The notes: generated by a model from the letters alone, not told the origin. A DNA stretch of 64,000 nt from Cheiracanthium punctorium (GCA_038373885.1 JAWZYV010012274.1:1550001-1614000); one strand, 5' to 3'; positions 32,401 to 40,206 are shown, numbered from the stretch's first letter. Translations and numbers: made by a program.

Positions 32401-35367
32401 TGATAGTAAACATATTTAAAAGTTTGTGAAGTAATGATGTACTAAACCTTGTCTGTTTATTAGAATCGTGTATATTGAAAACGTTTCTAGACATATTTAG
32501 AAAACATCATTAAAAACACTTGCATAACTAGCAATTAAACTTTTGTCTTTAAACGAAGCAAAAAAGTTAATACGCATGAAAATATGTCTCCCAAATATGC
32601 TTGGATGGAAAACGCCACAATCTGCAACGCGGATTTTCCGGGTTCAAACCCGGCTCCCGCCGCACGTTCTCCCTACAAGAGTAATCAGAGCTTAATCTTT
32701 GGAATAGTAGTACCATACTCCCAATTCGAAAAAGTTTTCTAATGACATGCAGATACTTTTTATGCCATAAATTTTTATAAGGGCCGTACATTTAAAAAGA
32801 TAGAGGGAATATATTTGTATGGTGAACATGAATACAAAAATTTTCACTGGGAAGATGAAGTCAGACCTTTGAAAAGTCATTCGCAAAAAATTACACACAT
32901 GAAAATGTAATATTCACTGAAATATTTGACCTTAAAATTTTTACAAGTAATCGTTTATGACTAAGTGGTAATTTTTAAATCGTGAAAATATAAATCAGTT
33001 CAAAGTGTAAGAAATATTTCCACTATTTAATACTACACAGAAAAATGAGCGATAACCATGTATTTTGTTTGAATTTTAAAATGTTTCGAGAGTTGCACGC
33101 GGTTTTTTTTTTTTTTTTTTTTTTTTTCAGTTTCAAGTTTTCATAGTTTTTGACAGAAAGTTAGTTTTTACTGAAGTTTTGCTCGCATTAATTTTCTGTG
33201 ATCATAATGAACCGATATAAATGGCCCCTTCCTTAATAAAATATATTGCATTAACAGTAATTGCATACCTTTACATAAATTCAATTTTAGGCATACAGTG
33301 ATATAGTTTAAAAAGTGTCCCTCTGATCAAATAGTTTGAAATACCCAGTATATCTCGTTGTGGACATTGCGGGACGCTGCCACTCGTTGTGGACTTCGTC
33401 GTCGCTCCTTGCGGACTTTGGAAGAGCCGAACGAGAGATGGAAGAGGTCAGTGCTGGCGCCATTTGTAGCTGAAGACGAGAAGGAGAATGCGTGTTCGTT
33501 GTGCGGCCCATCAACGTAGGGACAGCGTGCGGCAGGAGACGGGTTTGAACCCGGAAAATCCGCGTGGCAGATTGTGGCGCTTTCCAACCAGGCCAAAAGG
33601 TACCTGTTTGATCGGCCTTCAATTTCCGGATGTTGTGTGCGCAGAGGTGATCTCGAGCCACCACACTCTTTGAGAAACTACTACAAAAGGATTCAAAGTT
33701 TCTAAAAATTGAGAGTGTACCCATTCAGTATCACGTAAGAAGGCAAAGTCACGAACACTGTTTTTATTCACCAGTTAATAATCATTTTATAGAAGTGCAG
33801 AAATACTAGTCAGTTTTTCTAACTAAGTTGCATAAAATATAAGTTTGTTCTCCGAAAACGGCATCAGTCAGAATAGAATACGATTGTTGGAATATCAATT
33901 CGAGGGGATTCCTTTTAGCGAAAGATTGACTAATTTTTTATAAACTATAGTAGGAAATTTGATTAAATTGAAAACAATCAATATAAACTAATGCGAAAGC
34001 GATGCATGCGACCTCACGTTGCTTAATGATTTCGGGTACTCTACATGGAACTTTGTTTTTGAGATGGATGCAGTACCGTTCCAAGGTTTTTTTCTAAGTG
34101 GTGTGAACTACAAAAATGCGCCATTTTCCCCCACACACACTTGTAGTTAGAATAAGTTTTCAGAGGGCTGATTTTTTTCCCCCTCTCTCTCTAATGCAGT
34201 ATTTATCTTAATGTAAAAATTTCTGTCACAGAAGCAATGCAATATTAACACGATTTTTTCTGAAGAGGTCGGGCCAAGTGCATGATTTGAGTTCCATTAC
34301 AAAATAAGATGTGTAGTGCAGGAATGTAGGTGGTGCTTTTAATTAACAAAGCCGATGAACGTTACATCGGATACCACGAGGAGATTGACTCTTTTCGTTA
34401 TTATTATCTGTCATTATAAAGCCTTTAAAAATGCCACATTATTACAGAACTTTACATCAAAGATATTACATGAATACAAATACTATTAGCGATATAGATA
34501 CATAGCATTACATATATTGATACATTACATTAATAAAAATATTATTATAGATACTATACATGATTAGTTTTAAATTTGTGCTTTTCGTGCTTTAATACTT
34601 GCGAATTTTTCGATTGAATCTGAGATTTAAGGCCTTTCCAATATCGTTTTCAGTGGATAACATTAATAAGTTTGACAATTTTTCCTGAAGGACAATGGAC
34701 CGCAAATATGCTTTTACGAGTTTTCAACTTGCTGAAACTCCGCTCGCAATTCGCAAAATCGTTACAGCTATGGCATGTAAAATTCAGAAAGATTTGCATA
34801 TATTAGGGAAAATGTCTTGCCAATACTCCTTTACAAGCTTTAGTATCTTTTTGGTATTACCAGTAAGGTACTTTGGCGGCGCCCGGTGCAGTCACGCCGT
34901 TCGCTCCACCCTAGGACCGGCTCTGGATGGATGCTAGGCGAAATAAGACAAAGATTTTTCGGATGTTTTGCGAGATGAGACAGGCCTATTTTTCTTCTTG
35001 AGCCCATCTCTATTTCCTTTCCAAAAAGATTAGAAACAATGTTTTAAATCACATTCTACGCTGGCTGAATTTTTTTTTCCATAAACAAGTCTCATTTTAT
35101 TTTAATGATATTTCTGAAAATTATTATGACAGCATCTACCTTTCTACGGTGCAAAATGTTTCTTATCAAGGAATATATTCAAAATATAGACATTTCTGCT
35201 ATTAAAGTAAAATAATAATAATGTCTGCAATTAATGTGTTTATTACTTCATTCCAGCCATTTGTTACTCCTGAAACGAAACAATGGCCTACCGTTGGAAG
35301 AATAGATGATGTTTATGGTGATACAAATCTCATGTGTTCATGCCCACCTGTAGAAGCTTACCTCTAG
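2396..35367 (+). CDS. GLDC: GLDC 3' half: glycine decarboxylase (glycine cleavage system P-protein), 15 exons
   Basis: The P-protein is the PLP enzyme of the mitochondrial glycine cleavage system. It decarboxylates glycine and passes the aminomethyl group to the lipoyl arm of H-protein. The frame joins exons 2396-2476, 4851-4957, 5075-5159, 8266-8307, 9530-9672, 11835-11910, 12045-12170, 15609-15688, 15788-15970, 19403-19662, 20472-20567, 24039-24146, 25156-25220, 32248-32328 and 35257-35367. All introns are GT-AG, phases agree at every junction, and there is no internal stop. The 547 residues carry family hallmarks in order: [47 protein letters not shown], the PLP lysine in [16 protein letters not shown] (window residue 290), [23 protein letters not shown] and NWDRPYSRE. 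The animal protein is about 1,000 residues, so roughly the N-terminal half is encoded upstream. Coordinates here are the genomic span; exons are listed separately. No sign of decay: an active single-copy gene is the natural reading. Confidence 0.97.
3990..4225 (-). mobile_element. tRNA-derived SINE, copy 1
   Basis: Read on the minus strand it starts near 4220 with TAGCCGAGTGGATAAG, an A-box-like Pol III element, and continues to a core with CTGTCGATCTAAC and GGAGTTTTGGA. It ends in an A-rich AAAACAACA-type tail. The core is shared with copies at 4310-4495, 21722-21960 and 22416-22650. Ends are approximate; I see no clear target duplication. Confidence 0.7.
4310..4495 (-). mobile_element. tRNA-derived SINE, copy 2 (partial)
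   Basis: Minus-strand sequence contains the family core, GGCTGTCGATCTAAC followed by GGAATTTTGGGCGG, closely matching copy 1 less than 100 bases away. The tRNA-like head is missing, so this is a truncated copy. Confidence 0.65.
4851..4957 (+). CDS. GLDC: GLDC exon b
   Basis: Acceptor gacag, donor gtaagc; ends after two bases of a lysine codon. Encodes a variable serine-rich linker followed by [14 protein letters not shown], the conserved 'FLTH..FN' stretch that opens the second half of the enzyme. Confidence 0.95.
5075..5159 (+). CDS. GLDC: GLDC exon c
   Basis: Acceptor ttcag, donor gtatga; the first base completes the lysine codon from exon b across a 117-bp intron. Encodes [13 protein letters not shown] then SLVHSMIPL, highly conserved in the family. 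Confidence 0.96.
5160..8265. other. GLDC intron with a GATCCG-rich repeat
   Basis: Contains an A-run near 5489-5508 and a repeat rich in 'tatccgtatccg/gatccg' words at about 6205-7410. The rest is AT-rich with nothing recognisable. Confidence 0.6.
6205..7410. repeat. GATCCG/TATCCG-rich dispersed repeat
   Basis: The left end (6205-6400) and right end (7290-7405) carry the same 'atccgtatccg/gatccgcgg'-type words in roughly inverted order, as in a non-autonomous DNA element. The segment at about 7195-7405 recurs at 61230-61420 with the same word order ('aaataatttccaaacag', 'aaattatccat', 'cgtatctgc'). This proves a dispersed family; the exact ends are not resolved. Confidence 0.55.
8266..8307 (+). 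CDS. GLDC: GLDC exon d, 14-codon microexon
   Basis: A 42-bp exon, acceptor ctcag, donor gtaagt, phase 0. Encodes [14 protein letters not shown], the invariant GSCTMKLN active-site strand. It is too short for ordinary ORF calling but is required to join exons c and e. Confidence 0.95.
8308..9529. other. GLDC intron, no element recognised
   Basis: AT-rich intron DNA. I see no coding exon and no repeat with readable ends. Confidence 0.6.
9530..9672 (+). CDS. GLDC: GLDC exon e
   Basis: Acceptor tttcag, donor gtattt. Encodes [32 protein letters not shown] and SFQPN. It ends inside a serine codon that is completed by exon f; the downstream continuation in this frame is intron. Confidence 0.97.
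9928..10080. repeat. Imperfect palindrome
   Basis: Arms of about 75 bases meet at GGACGAAATTTTTTCGTCC. The outer arms share AAATAATTAAAACTTTG in inverted orientation with scattered mismatches. It can fold into one long hairpin in a GLDC intron. Confidence 0.7.
10180..10691. mobile_element. piggyBac-like non-autonomous element
   Basis: Perfect 13-bp terminal inverted repeats CCCTCTCGTCACC, flanked on both sides by TTAA (10176-10179 and 10692-10695), the target site duplicated by the piggyBac superfamily, whose ends usually start CCY. The 512-bp interior is AT-rich with no transposase, so it must have been mobilised by an autonomous relative. Confidence 0.85.
11190..11333 (-). mobile_element. 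hAT-like MITE with 8-bp TSD (family 1)
   Basis: A 144-bp element with ends CAAGGGTGGATTA and, reversed, CAGTGGCGTATTA, flanked by the exact 8-bp duplication TTGCAAGG (11182-11189, 11334-11341). The interior holds a poly-G run, a poly-C run and 'gatcctattttacttccataaaatgg'-type sequence. The same family lies inverted at 44158-44313. Strand is assigned relative to that copy. Confidence 0.85.
11835..11910 (+). CDS. GLDC: GLDC exon f
   Basis: Acceptor ttttag, donor gtaact. The first base completes serine, then [12 protein letters not shown] and RATGQEHRT. The SGAQGE(Y/F)AG motif is invariant in P-proteins and contributes to PLP binding in the family. Confidence 0.96.
12045..12170 (+). CDS. GLDC: GLDC exon g
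   Basis: Acceptor aacag, donor gtaaat; 42 whole codons. Encodes [20 protein letters not shown], then [30 protein letters not shown] is the conserved cofactor-side loop. Only 134 bp of intron separates it from exon f. Confidence 0.97.
13334..13389. mobile_element. Solitary hAT-like element end
   Basis: Reverse complement starts CAGGCCCGGACTGACTGC and continues into GGGGGCCCGCT, which I recognise as a widespread MITE terminus type with a CAG start. No partner end is visible nearby, so this is a truncated remnant. Confidence 0.5.
15005..15366 (-). mobile_element. DNA transposon fragment with one terminal repeat
   Basis: On the minus strand it begins at TA (15367-15368) with CAGGGTGGGGCAAATAAAAG, a typical TA-flanked terminus. 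The words CAAATAAAAGTGGCCCGGA recur at about 15085, 250 bases inside. The other end is missing; no transposase domain is recognisable. Probably a truncated Tc1/mariner-group element. Confidence 0.5.
15609..15688 (+). CDS. GLDC: GLDC exon h
   Basis: Acceptor tttag, donor gtaatt; ends two bases into an arginine codon. Encodes [20 protein letters not shown] and [15 protein letters not shown] is a strong family signature. Confidence 0.96.
15788..15970 (+). CDS. GLDC: GLDC exon i, carrying the PLP-binding lysine
   Basis: Acceptor ttcag, donor gtaagt. Contains [37 protein letters not shown] and PGMGPIGV. The lysine of LHKTF (codon 15915-15917) matches the residue that forms the Schiff base with PLP in the family; the glycine-rich loop directly follows. 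Both are intact, so the encoded enzyme should be catalytically competent. Confidence 0.98.
16330..16678. mobile_element. Short TIR element
   Basis: Perfect 15-bp inverted repeats GGGGTTACTTTGTGA at both ends of a 349-bp segment whose right third is G+C-richer than the host intron. No clear target duplication, so the superfamily is not assigned. Confidence 0.65.
17340..18400 (+). pseudogene. Tc1-like transposase pseudogene
   Basis: Fragments in several + frames still read as a Tc1 transposase, in order: [20 protein letters not shown], '[11 protein letters not shown]'-like remnants, [37 protein letters not shown], then, after the [25 protein letters not shown] and [20 protein letters not shown]. 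All three catalytic regions (DES, QND, PTE) are recognisable, but stops and frameshifts interrupt them repeatedly. Tc1 transposases cut and paste DNA at TA sites; this copy is dead. It sits in the GLDC intron in the same orientation as the gene. Confidence 0.85.
17916..18082. mobile_element. hAT-like MITE nested in the Tc1 relic
   Basis: A 167-bp G+C-rich insert with imperfect inverted ends CAGGGCCGGCCCAAGG and, reversed, CAGAGACGGCCCGAGG. The direct repeat GCTCACG (17909-17915 and 18083-18089) flanks it. Removing the insert and one repeat restores the expected Tc1 reading ...[15 protein letters not shown], so the insertion is proven by the host sequence. CAG ends and a 7-8-bp duplication suit hAT. 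Confidence 0.85.
18672..19402. other. GLDC intron, no element recognised
   Basis: Unremarkable AT-rich intron up to the acceptor of exon j; no exon or repeat ends seen. Confidence 0.55.
19403..19662 (+). CDS. GLDC: GLDC exon j
   Basis: Acceptor tttcag, donor gtaagt; the largest GLDC exon here (260 bp). Encodes [32 protein letters not shown] and [18 protein letters not shown]. The frame enters at the second base of a valine codon begun in exon i and leaves after one base of a glycine codon. Confidence 0.97.
19663..20471. other. GLDC intron between exons j and k
   Basis: AT-rich with a nine-base G-run near 20086-20095; nothing else recognised. Confidence 0.6.
20472..20567 (+). CDS. GLDC: GLDC exon k
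   Basis: Acceptor ttttag, donor gtaagt. Encodes [19 protein letters not shown] and [13 protein letters not shown]. Enters and leaves inside glycine codons; exon l completes the second one. Confidence 0.96.
21722..21960 (+). mobile_element. tRNA-derived SINE, copy 3
   Basis: Plus-strand copy of the SINE core: GGATGGCTGATAATCTAA then CGGAGTTTTGGACGG, 'tttttctcacgatgtaacg' and 'taaatacgcttcagaagctc', matching copies 1, 2 and 4. The 5' head differs from copies 1 and 4 and the tail is not clear. No duplication identified. Confidence 0.65.
22416..22650 (-). mobile_element. tRNA-derived SINE, copy 4, with TSD
   Basis: The best preserved member. On the minus strand: an A-box-like region TGGCCAAGCGC, a perfect B-box GGTTCGAAACC about 55 bases later, the shared core TTCGGAGTTTTCC, and an (AAC)n tail (seen as ttgttgttgtt at 22416-22426). 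It is flanked by the 13-bp direct repeat CAATAGTTATATA (22403-22415 and 22651-22663), the hallmark of LINE-mediated insertion. Confidence 0.92.
23030..23678. repeat. Near-perfect long palindrome (arms ~310 bp, loop 29 bp)
   Basis: The left arm 23030-23340 is the reverse complement of the right arm 23370-23678, with a 29-base spacer. Reading through both arms I find only three substitutions and one 2-base length difference. Outer ends are CCCCATGCAAAAACC and its complement; inner ends TTTTGCGTCACG and CGTGACGCAAAA. There is no coding content and no target duplication at the outer ends. The flank at 23012-23030 repeats a word found ~100 bases inside the arm (cttaaaaa.taatgatatc). Confidence 0.95.
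24039..24146 (+). CDS. GLDC: GLDC exon l
   Basis: Acceptor tttag. Two overlapping donors exist (gtaagt after 24146, gtattt after 24150); only the first keeps the frame into exon m. Encodes [10 protein letters not shown] and [20 protein letters not shown], nearly invariant in animals. Confidence 0.96.
25156..25220 (+). CDS. GLDC: GLDC exon m
   Basis: Acceptor cacag, donor gtaaga. Encodes [19 protein letters not shown] and LLK, matching the 'IR.EI.DIE.G..DP..NPLK' block. It is followed by the longest intron in the window (about 7 kb), which holds the intact Tc1 element. Confidence 0.94.
25777..25813. repeat. Perfect 17-bp hairpin, 3-base loop
   Basis: CTTTCTACTCGATTGTC, loop TAC, then its exact reverse complement at 25797-25813. 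It is not followed by a T-run and lies in the G+C-richer block. Confidence 0.85.
26128..26250. repeat. Dispersed repeat block shared with 42980-43100
   Basis: Shares the ordered words 'atttaggc.gtccatcta', 'agatc', 'tggttc', 'gatgt' and GAGGCAGAGCTCCTGTG(G/A)AACAG with 42980-43100. The parent element is not recognised. Confidence 0.6.
27334..28374 (+). CDS. Intact Tc1-type transposase (DD34E)
   Basis: A 346-residue single-exon gene, the usual length for Tc1 transposases, which excise and reinsert their element at TA dinucleotides. Residues ~12-50 form the first helix-turn-helix ([20 protein letters not shown]), ~60-68 a basic GRPR-like linker (DRRDRPHRP), and ~85-120 a second HTH region. The catalytic triad is D159 (FTDESRF), D248 (FQQDNARPH) and E283 (DLSPIENMW) with 34 residues between the last two, so DD34E. 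No stop or frameshift. The ATG at 27334 follows a 232-bp leader containing a TATTTAAG box near 27253. It lies in a GLDC intron in sense orientation. Whether it is active cannot be told from sequence; structurally nothing is missing. Confidence 0.97.
   Translation: MPRRKQRSSFDQVSEFDRGRIVAYRDCGLSFREIGRRIGRNQTTVMRICDRWVQEGTTDRRDRPHRPQCTTSRDDRQIVRMAVTDRSVTSRTISQQIQSVTHHPVSARTIRRRLQQNGLSARRPLLCLPLTRNHRRLRRQWCDERRMWTTEWNEIVFTDESRFCMQHHDGRIRVWRHRGERMLNSCIMHRHTGPAPGIMVWGGIGYLSRTPLVRIAGTLTSQRYISEVLEPVVLSYLQGLPTAIFQQDNARPHVARIVQGFFVNHQIELLPWPARSPDLSPIENMWSMVAQRLTQSSSPAVTPDQLWQRVEAAWSAVPQEHIQSLFESMPRRVAAVISNNGGYSGY
28449..28454 (+). promoter_or_regulatory. Tc1 polyadenylation signal AATAAA
   Basis: Lies 75 bases after the transposase stop, inside the right terminal region. 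It could terminate transposase transcripts, or GLDC pre-mRNA reading through the intron. Confidence 0.5.
28513..28964. other. Intron stretch between the Tc1 and mariner elements
   Basis: A patch at 28594-28700 is G+C-richer and may be repeat-derived, but I cannot assign it. No exon seen. Confidence 0.5.
28965..29551 (-). mobile_element. Mariner-like deletion derivative
   Basis: TA-flanked (28963-28964, 29552-29553) with ~26-bp inverted repeats sharing GTAACGAAAGTTTTCCGCCA; the right end starts TTAGGT as in many mariners. Minus-strand interior still shows mariner N-terminal remnants ([13 protein letters not shown], later LRKFVEED) across stops, but the catalytic half is gone. A 587-bp non-autonomous derivative. 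Confidence 0.8.
29762..30234. mobile_element. pogo/Tigger-like MITE split by a SINE-like insert
   Basis: Inverted ends GAGTCGAACCTCGTTATA and, reversed, CAGTTGAACCCCGTTATA are typical of pogo/Tigger elements. TA precedes the left end (29760-29761); the right flank is CA, presumably a mutated TA. Without the 301-bp insert and one duplicated 13-mer the element is about 160 bp. Confidence 0.75.
29790..30090 (+). mobile_element. SINE-like retroposon with 13-bp TSD
   Basis: Bounded by perfect direct repeats ATAACGAACTTCA (29777-29789 and 30091-30103) and ending in AACAACAAC. This is the same tail as the SINE at 22416-22650, so probably the same LINE partner supplied reverse transcriptase. I do not see a convincing A/B-box pair, so it may be 5'-truncated. 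Confidence 0.85.
30275..30521. mobile_element. piggyBac-like MITE with internal palindrome
   Basis: TTAA on both sides (30271-30274, 30522-30525), ends CCCTTTAACG and, reversed, CTCTTTGAGGCG. A subterminal GTGTTCCC..GGGAACAC hairpin is followed by a ~116-bp near-perfect palindrome (about 30312-30428) whose 58-base arms meet at GTGCCGGCAC. 247 bp, no coding content. Confidence 0.8.
30526..32247. other. GLDC intron, right part
   Basis: AT-rich intron DNA up to exon n; no element ends or exons recognised. Confidence 0.55.
32248..32328 (+). CDS. GLDC: GLDC exon n
   Basis: Acceptor tttag, donor gtatgt; 27 whole codons. Encodes [20 protein letters not shown] and EKAAFPV. The NWDRPYSRE motif is diagnostic of P-protein C-termini. 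Confidence 0.96.
32590..32685 (+). mobile_element. Pol III-type repeat, partial copy
   Basis: Contains GGAAAACGCCACAATCTGC, then GCGGATTTTCCGGG and the B-box-like GGTTCAAACCC, then CTCCCGCCGCACG. It matches the middle part of the longer copy at 33350-33670 in opposite orientation. Head and tail are missing. Confidence 0.65.
33103..33127. repeat. Poly-T tract
   Basis: Uninterrupted run of about 25 T in the last GLDC intron. Confidence 0.9.
33350..33670 (-). mobile_element. Pol III-type composite repeat (SINE-like), long copy
   Basis: Read on the minus strand: head GTGGCTCGAGATCACCTCTG, then GCGCACACAACA, GAAATTGAAGGCC, the B-box-like GGTTCAAACCC, then GAACACGCATTCTCC and a 3' region with repeated 'agtccacaacga' words. 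The same order recurs four or more times at 42.7-45.4 kb, so it is a dispersed family about 320 bp long. No duplication seen. Confidence 0.7.
35257..35367 (+). CDS. GLDC: GLDC terminal exon
   Basis: Acceptor tccag; 36 codons then TAG at 35365-35367. Encodes [31 protein letters not shown] and ends VEAYL. The 'R(I/V)DD.YGD..L.C.CPP' ending is typical; the very C-terminal tail is shorter than the human one. Confidence 0.96.
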   Translation, partial: PFVTPETKQWPTVGRIDDVYGDTNLMCSCPPVEAYL

Positions 35368-35461
35368 ACACTTGTAAAAACATCTGATAACCTAAAACTG
35401 AAGATGTGCTTGCTACGAGTAACAGGTGTTTATTTTGCTTGTAAAAATACGGATTATTTTC

Positions 35462-35467
35462 AATAAA
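35462..35467 (+). promoter_or_regulatory. GLDC polyadenylation signal AATAAA
   Basis: Canonical AATAAA 95 bases after the GLDC stop codon, followed by a T-run and a (TG)n stretch that fits a downstream GU-rich element. Cleavage would be expected shortly after 35480. Position and composition are seen; use is inferred. Confidence 0.75.
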
Positions 35468-38400
35468 ATCTATTTTTTTGTGTGTGTGTGATTTCTGTAC
35501 AAAATCAAAACTTCTATTGTCAATACAACATAATTGCGGATGTTTGTTGAACAGTGCATAAATCATATATCAACTTTAGAAACAAACTTTCATTAAAATT
35601 CCTTAAGTAAAATGAAATAAAATCAGTATCGCAGCCTTTAAGTTTCAAGGAAAAATGATTTGTATGAAATATTTTCTCTTATAAAAGAGCTGCAGTATTC
35701 GGCGAGTCTATGAGATTTTGGATAAACAGGCGTGCCTATATCGGAGGGCAACATAGGCGGCTCGTAAGACGGGGAAGGGTGGAAGTGAAGGGTCGAGGCT
35801 GCCCCTTCACTTCCGAAAGTAAAGGAGTCTTGCCCCATCCCTCTTTTTAAAGTTCAAAAGTAACTATTCATCGAAAAATGTTGAAGGAAAACCCAATACA
35901 CAAACTGAGAGAAGAAAAGGAATACGAGCTAGCAAGAGTTCGCCTCTGAAGGTCATTCAGTCAATTTTCTTCTTCTTTGTCTTTGGGTTTGTTAGGTACT
36001 GGGCACCTCTGCTTAGGGTAGCATTTTGTGCCAAAACCTTGAACCCAATGTTTTCTAGCTCCACTTAATTCGGTTGCTCACTTTATTCATAAAGTCAGAG
36101 AAGCCCTTTATGGAACTAAAGTGAAACTCTGAAATATTTGTAATACTCTCTAAAGCAGTGAAACGAATGAGGGCAAAGACATCACGCTCATAAATGATGT
36201 GATGTGATGTGATTCTTCGTTTTTGCAGCATTTCCTGTATAATAGGGTCTTGTTGAAAATGTGCTGTTGTATGAAGATGTTTTCTGAAATAACAGTATCC
36301 TGTGATGAAGCCCACAGTCATTTAATCAATAATTAGAAAAGGTCATTTAATCAATAATGACGTTAAAATCCAATAATACAGCCCAATTTTACAATTAAGT
36401 AAAAATCAGCTTCAGCCCCCTACCCCACCTACACATTCTCATTTATTTCCACACACACCTCCCCCCCCACACACACACACACTTTTTTGGTGCATTAGCC
36501 GCCTATGGAAGGTAAGCGGAAATGCGAATCGCTTAGGATGAGAGGGTCGGAGTTCTGGTGTTTTTAATAACGTAACTTTTGGTATGTATCTTTACCTTAT
36601 ACTGAAAAAGGGCACATAGAATATAGAATTGACTTTATTTTTCATCTCAAACTGTACCCTGGTTCCGAGTTTAAGTTTCTCCCTCTATTTTTTTTTTAAA
36701 TAAAGGAGGATGGACGAGGACAAGAGATTTAAATTTTTGCCCGGGCTCGGAAAAATCCAAAATACAGCGCTGCTTTTCGTCTAACGAGCTTAAGTAACTT
36801 TTAGTGGTAATTCTTTATTGATCGTGAAACATCCATGTGTACTGTGCTCTCGTAGCAGCCTGCGAGTCTGAGGCAAAGATAGACTCTCGATCGAAAGAAG
36901 TGCAAATTTCAATTCGTGAGATCGAATTTGAAACTCCCGGAAGCAACTTCAAGTAGATATCTTATTCCAGTTTTACCCTCGAAATTGTTAGCAAAAGAAG
37001 AAAAGTGAAAGATCTAAGTAAAATCGAAGTAAAATCATTCATAAGTCAGAATCATCTATTAAAATTCAAACGTATGCTAAAAAAATAAAAGTTTTGTAAA
37101 GTCTTTTTTTTCATTGTATTATGTCATTCAGTATTTAATAAAATAGCATTTTTTTAAATTTTTTTTAGAATTTTTTAATTAATTATGAAACCTTTTGAAC
37201 GTCCTTCTTATTGTTGGATCAATATAGTGTCTTTCGTTAGTAATGATATTGCCGCAGAGTGATGAAATAATTTTATAAGATTGAAAAGCTGTTCTAGAAA
37301 ACCCTTTTTTTATTGAATTAACTTCTCTAACGTGATTCAAAGAAGCCACATGAGTTTAATCGCATGATAACATTGAAATCCTTCAAGTTAGTAAATGGAT
37401 TTAATCAAAACCTTACACTCAGCTAGTTGGTTTTTTTTTTTTTTTTTTTTTTTTTGAAACCTCGCATATTTGAGTGTAAGTAAACTGTGTGCTGTACTAC
37501 GTGCTTTACAGAGAACTATTATAATTTGAAATGGGAGAAATTAAGATACGGAACAAATATTAAATGTATTTAAAACTCATGAATCCAAAAATTTCTACTA
37601 GGGGTTTAATCCATGGGAATGATATATATTTAGTATGAAATGAATAGAAAAAATTCAAAACAGGAAATTATCAACAATAACGCTTTGTCGGGAAACTGCA
37701 GCGTAATCATTTTGCCTTAGCACACTCTCACGAAAAAGTATATTCATGTTTTAATTGTTCACATTAATTCCACATAATCTTTTCGAATAACCATACCATT
37801 CAAAATAATGCACAATTTCTGAAATTTATTTGTGTGCTATCACATAAGCCCAATAGTATGTTGATATAGTCAAGACCGGAGGATTTACAAAAAGCAAACT
37901 TGAAAGATAGAATACACACAGGACAGTTTTCCTTAAAGAGTAATGGGAAGGCTCGCACGTAGAGATGCAAAGGGTGGCAAAAACCCGGATTATCACCGAG
38001 AATAAACCTGGTTTTCTGGAAAGAAAATTTTTACAAATCCAAAGTTTTTTCAAGAAATTTTTTCAAAAATTTTTATCTCTTCCAGTACAAGAACTACGTA
38101 TTTAAGCATAGAAAATAAAAGCTGTTAGATTTTCTAGATTTACAAATTATCAAACAGAAATATCAACAAATAAAACTACTACTGTAATTCTTACAGCTTT
38201 ATCTTAAAAACAAGTATAAATTGAAAACAAAAGTGTTACTATCCAGATCATAATGCCAGATCAAAAAATACGCGATAATTTTCGAGAAACGGACGAACAT
38301 AAATTAACAAAAAATAAATAAAAATCCGATTAATATGTTTTTCGGCAATAGATGTCTCTATTGCCGAAATTTTGTTATTTATTGCGTATATTATTGCGTG

Positions 38401-40206
38401 TTATTTAGTCAATGTGCTGAATTTAATGTGCTCCCTTTACAGCACGTTTTCACTTTATTGCTCTGATTCACATTTATTTGTGAAAATATCCCGTTAGTCG
38501 TGATAATAATTCGGAGACAACGATTTCCTCGCTTAAAAAAAGGATATTTCGTATTTTATATTTTTAAATGAAACTCGCGGAATATTTTTCCTGCAGCTCT
38601 CTTCGCCCTTTCGCGTGCAATGCAAGGTAGCTCTCTCCCCACTCTCTTGCCAAGCTTCCGTAGAATGAATGTTATTGGCCTGAGACACTGATTCGGATGC
38701 TTTTGAAATAAGATGCTTTTCATGAGCGTATCGGCAGCATAGGTTAAGGGGGGTGGGGCACTTGCTCTACCTAGATTTTTGTATACCGTTTTTCTGTTTT
38801 TTTACTCTTTCCAACATGGTAACCCTATAAAGTAATTAAATTATTTTTTTAATTACTTTATCGTTTAACACCAGTATTTTGAGTGTTTTTTCAATGGTAA
38901 CCCTATGTTGAAGTAATCCTCCCCGTTCCTTCTCCTGGAAAAATATTCTGCCGACGGCCGTGTTGCTTTTAACTTGGTGCCTTTGAAAGGTGTTCCCTAG
39001 AACTATTATTTCCGCAGTGTATAAACAAATTGCGCCTAGGGTGAAATCTGTAAGTTGTAGTTTATGTTTCGTTGACAGTGCGCATCCAGGGTTTTAGTTT
39101 AGGGGGAGCTTGGACTACAAATATTGCTGAACTCGGTTATAGCAACGTCGATTACAGTTATAGCTCTCTTATAACGTCAAAATATTCTGTACCCCATTTT
39201 CCTATAGAACACTAGCCGACTATCAACGTAACTCGTTATAGAGTCGTAAATATTTACCTAATCTTTTCGGTAAACTAAGTTTAACTATAGTATTATAACT
39301 GTATAATAACTGTAGTATACTAATTGTAAGTCTTTATTTAAAAACCAAAAAGATTTTTTTTTTTGGTAAAAAATATTTTAGGAATAATTTGAAGACAAAT
39401 TTTAAAAACAGAATATTTTAATTCATTAGGACAGTTATCCATTTACAAAGCTTTTCACATCTAACTCTATAGCTTTAGGAGGGGCTTCAGCTCCCATAGC
39501 CCCCTCCGTTCGTGCGCCTATGTTCATTTATCTAAACTTCTTTAAAACACATATTAATAAAGACAGGTAACCTTAAAACTTTTGTATGAAGACTAGAATT
39601 TTGACTGGTTTGTAGAAATTCATTTATAGAAGTTGGCAAACTGTTCGATAATTTCGAACGCAACTAAACAGACTTTTCTTGAGCGGCATCCGGATGCAGT
39701 ACTCTCCTCACAACACCGTAAATGTAAATGTAACTGTAAATGTTCTCTTAAGCGGTGAAAATAAACGCGATACTTACGTGATAAAATAGCTACTGCACCA
39801 GCAGAGACGGATTTGCAAATTTGCCGTCTATAAGATGAACAAAAGCGCCAAATGTTTTCGCAACTTTTAAAAAATCATAAAAAATTGCTAAAAAATGGCC
39901 GAAAACTAGACAAAATATAAAATAACTGAAAAGCGGTTTTTTTTTTTTTTTTCAGCATCACTTTCTCTTGTCCTATTTAGTCAGTGCGCCAAAATTTGGT
40001 CCAGATCCGACGAGCGGTCTTGGCACCTTTAGCGAACGCGAAAAGACGGACAGATAAGAAAGTTATGTTATATATTTAGATTATAAAGTATTATTTAACA
40101 ATTATTATCAATTTCATATTTAAAAAATTGTATTTAACAAGCATTAATTTTTATTACAAAATATTCAAGGCTTTTTAAAGTTTGCATAATTTGAACTCGG
40201 TAGTTA
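35468..40206. other. Intergenic DNA, GLDC to INPP5A, left part
   Basis: No gene recognised on either strand. It contains an ACAC-rich stretch near 36450-36482, a long T-run near 37430-37456, a perfect 11-bp hairpin (38341-38368, TTCGGCAATAG), and pogo-terminus-like text at 39125-39250 ('aactcggttatagcaacg', 'ctcgttatag'). Elements could not be delimited. Confidence 0.55.

Larger units (their letters stand above)
32686..35256. other. Last GLDC intron
   Basis: Holds the long Pol III-type repeat (33350-33670). A G+C-rich scrap at about 34872-34926 ends GGACCGGCTCTG and looks like a lone hAT-type terminus. Otherwise AT-rich. Confidence 0.55.

Noticed and set aside
32625..32660. tRNA-like GGTTCAAACCC
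   Set aside because: Part of a dispersed repeat seen many times, without a cloverleaf.
33308..33724. 138-codon open frame on the minus strand and overlapping open frames
   Set aside because: Several frames are open on both strands because the repeat is G+C-rich. Other copies break these frames, so not a gene.
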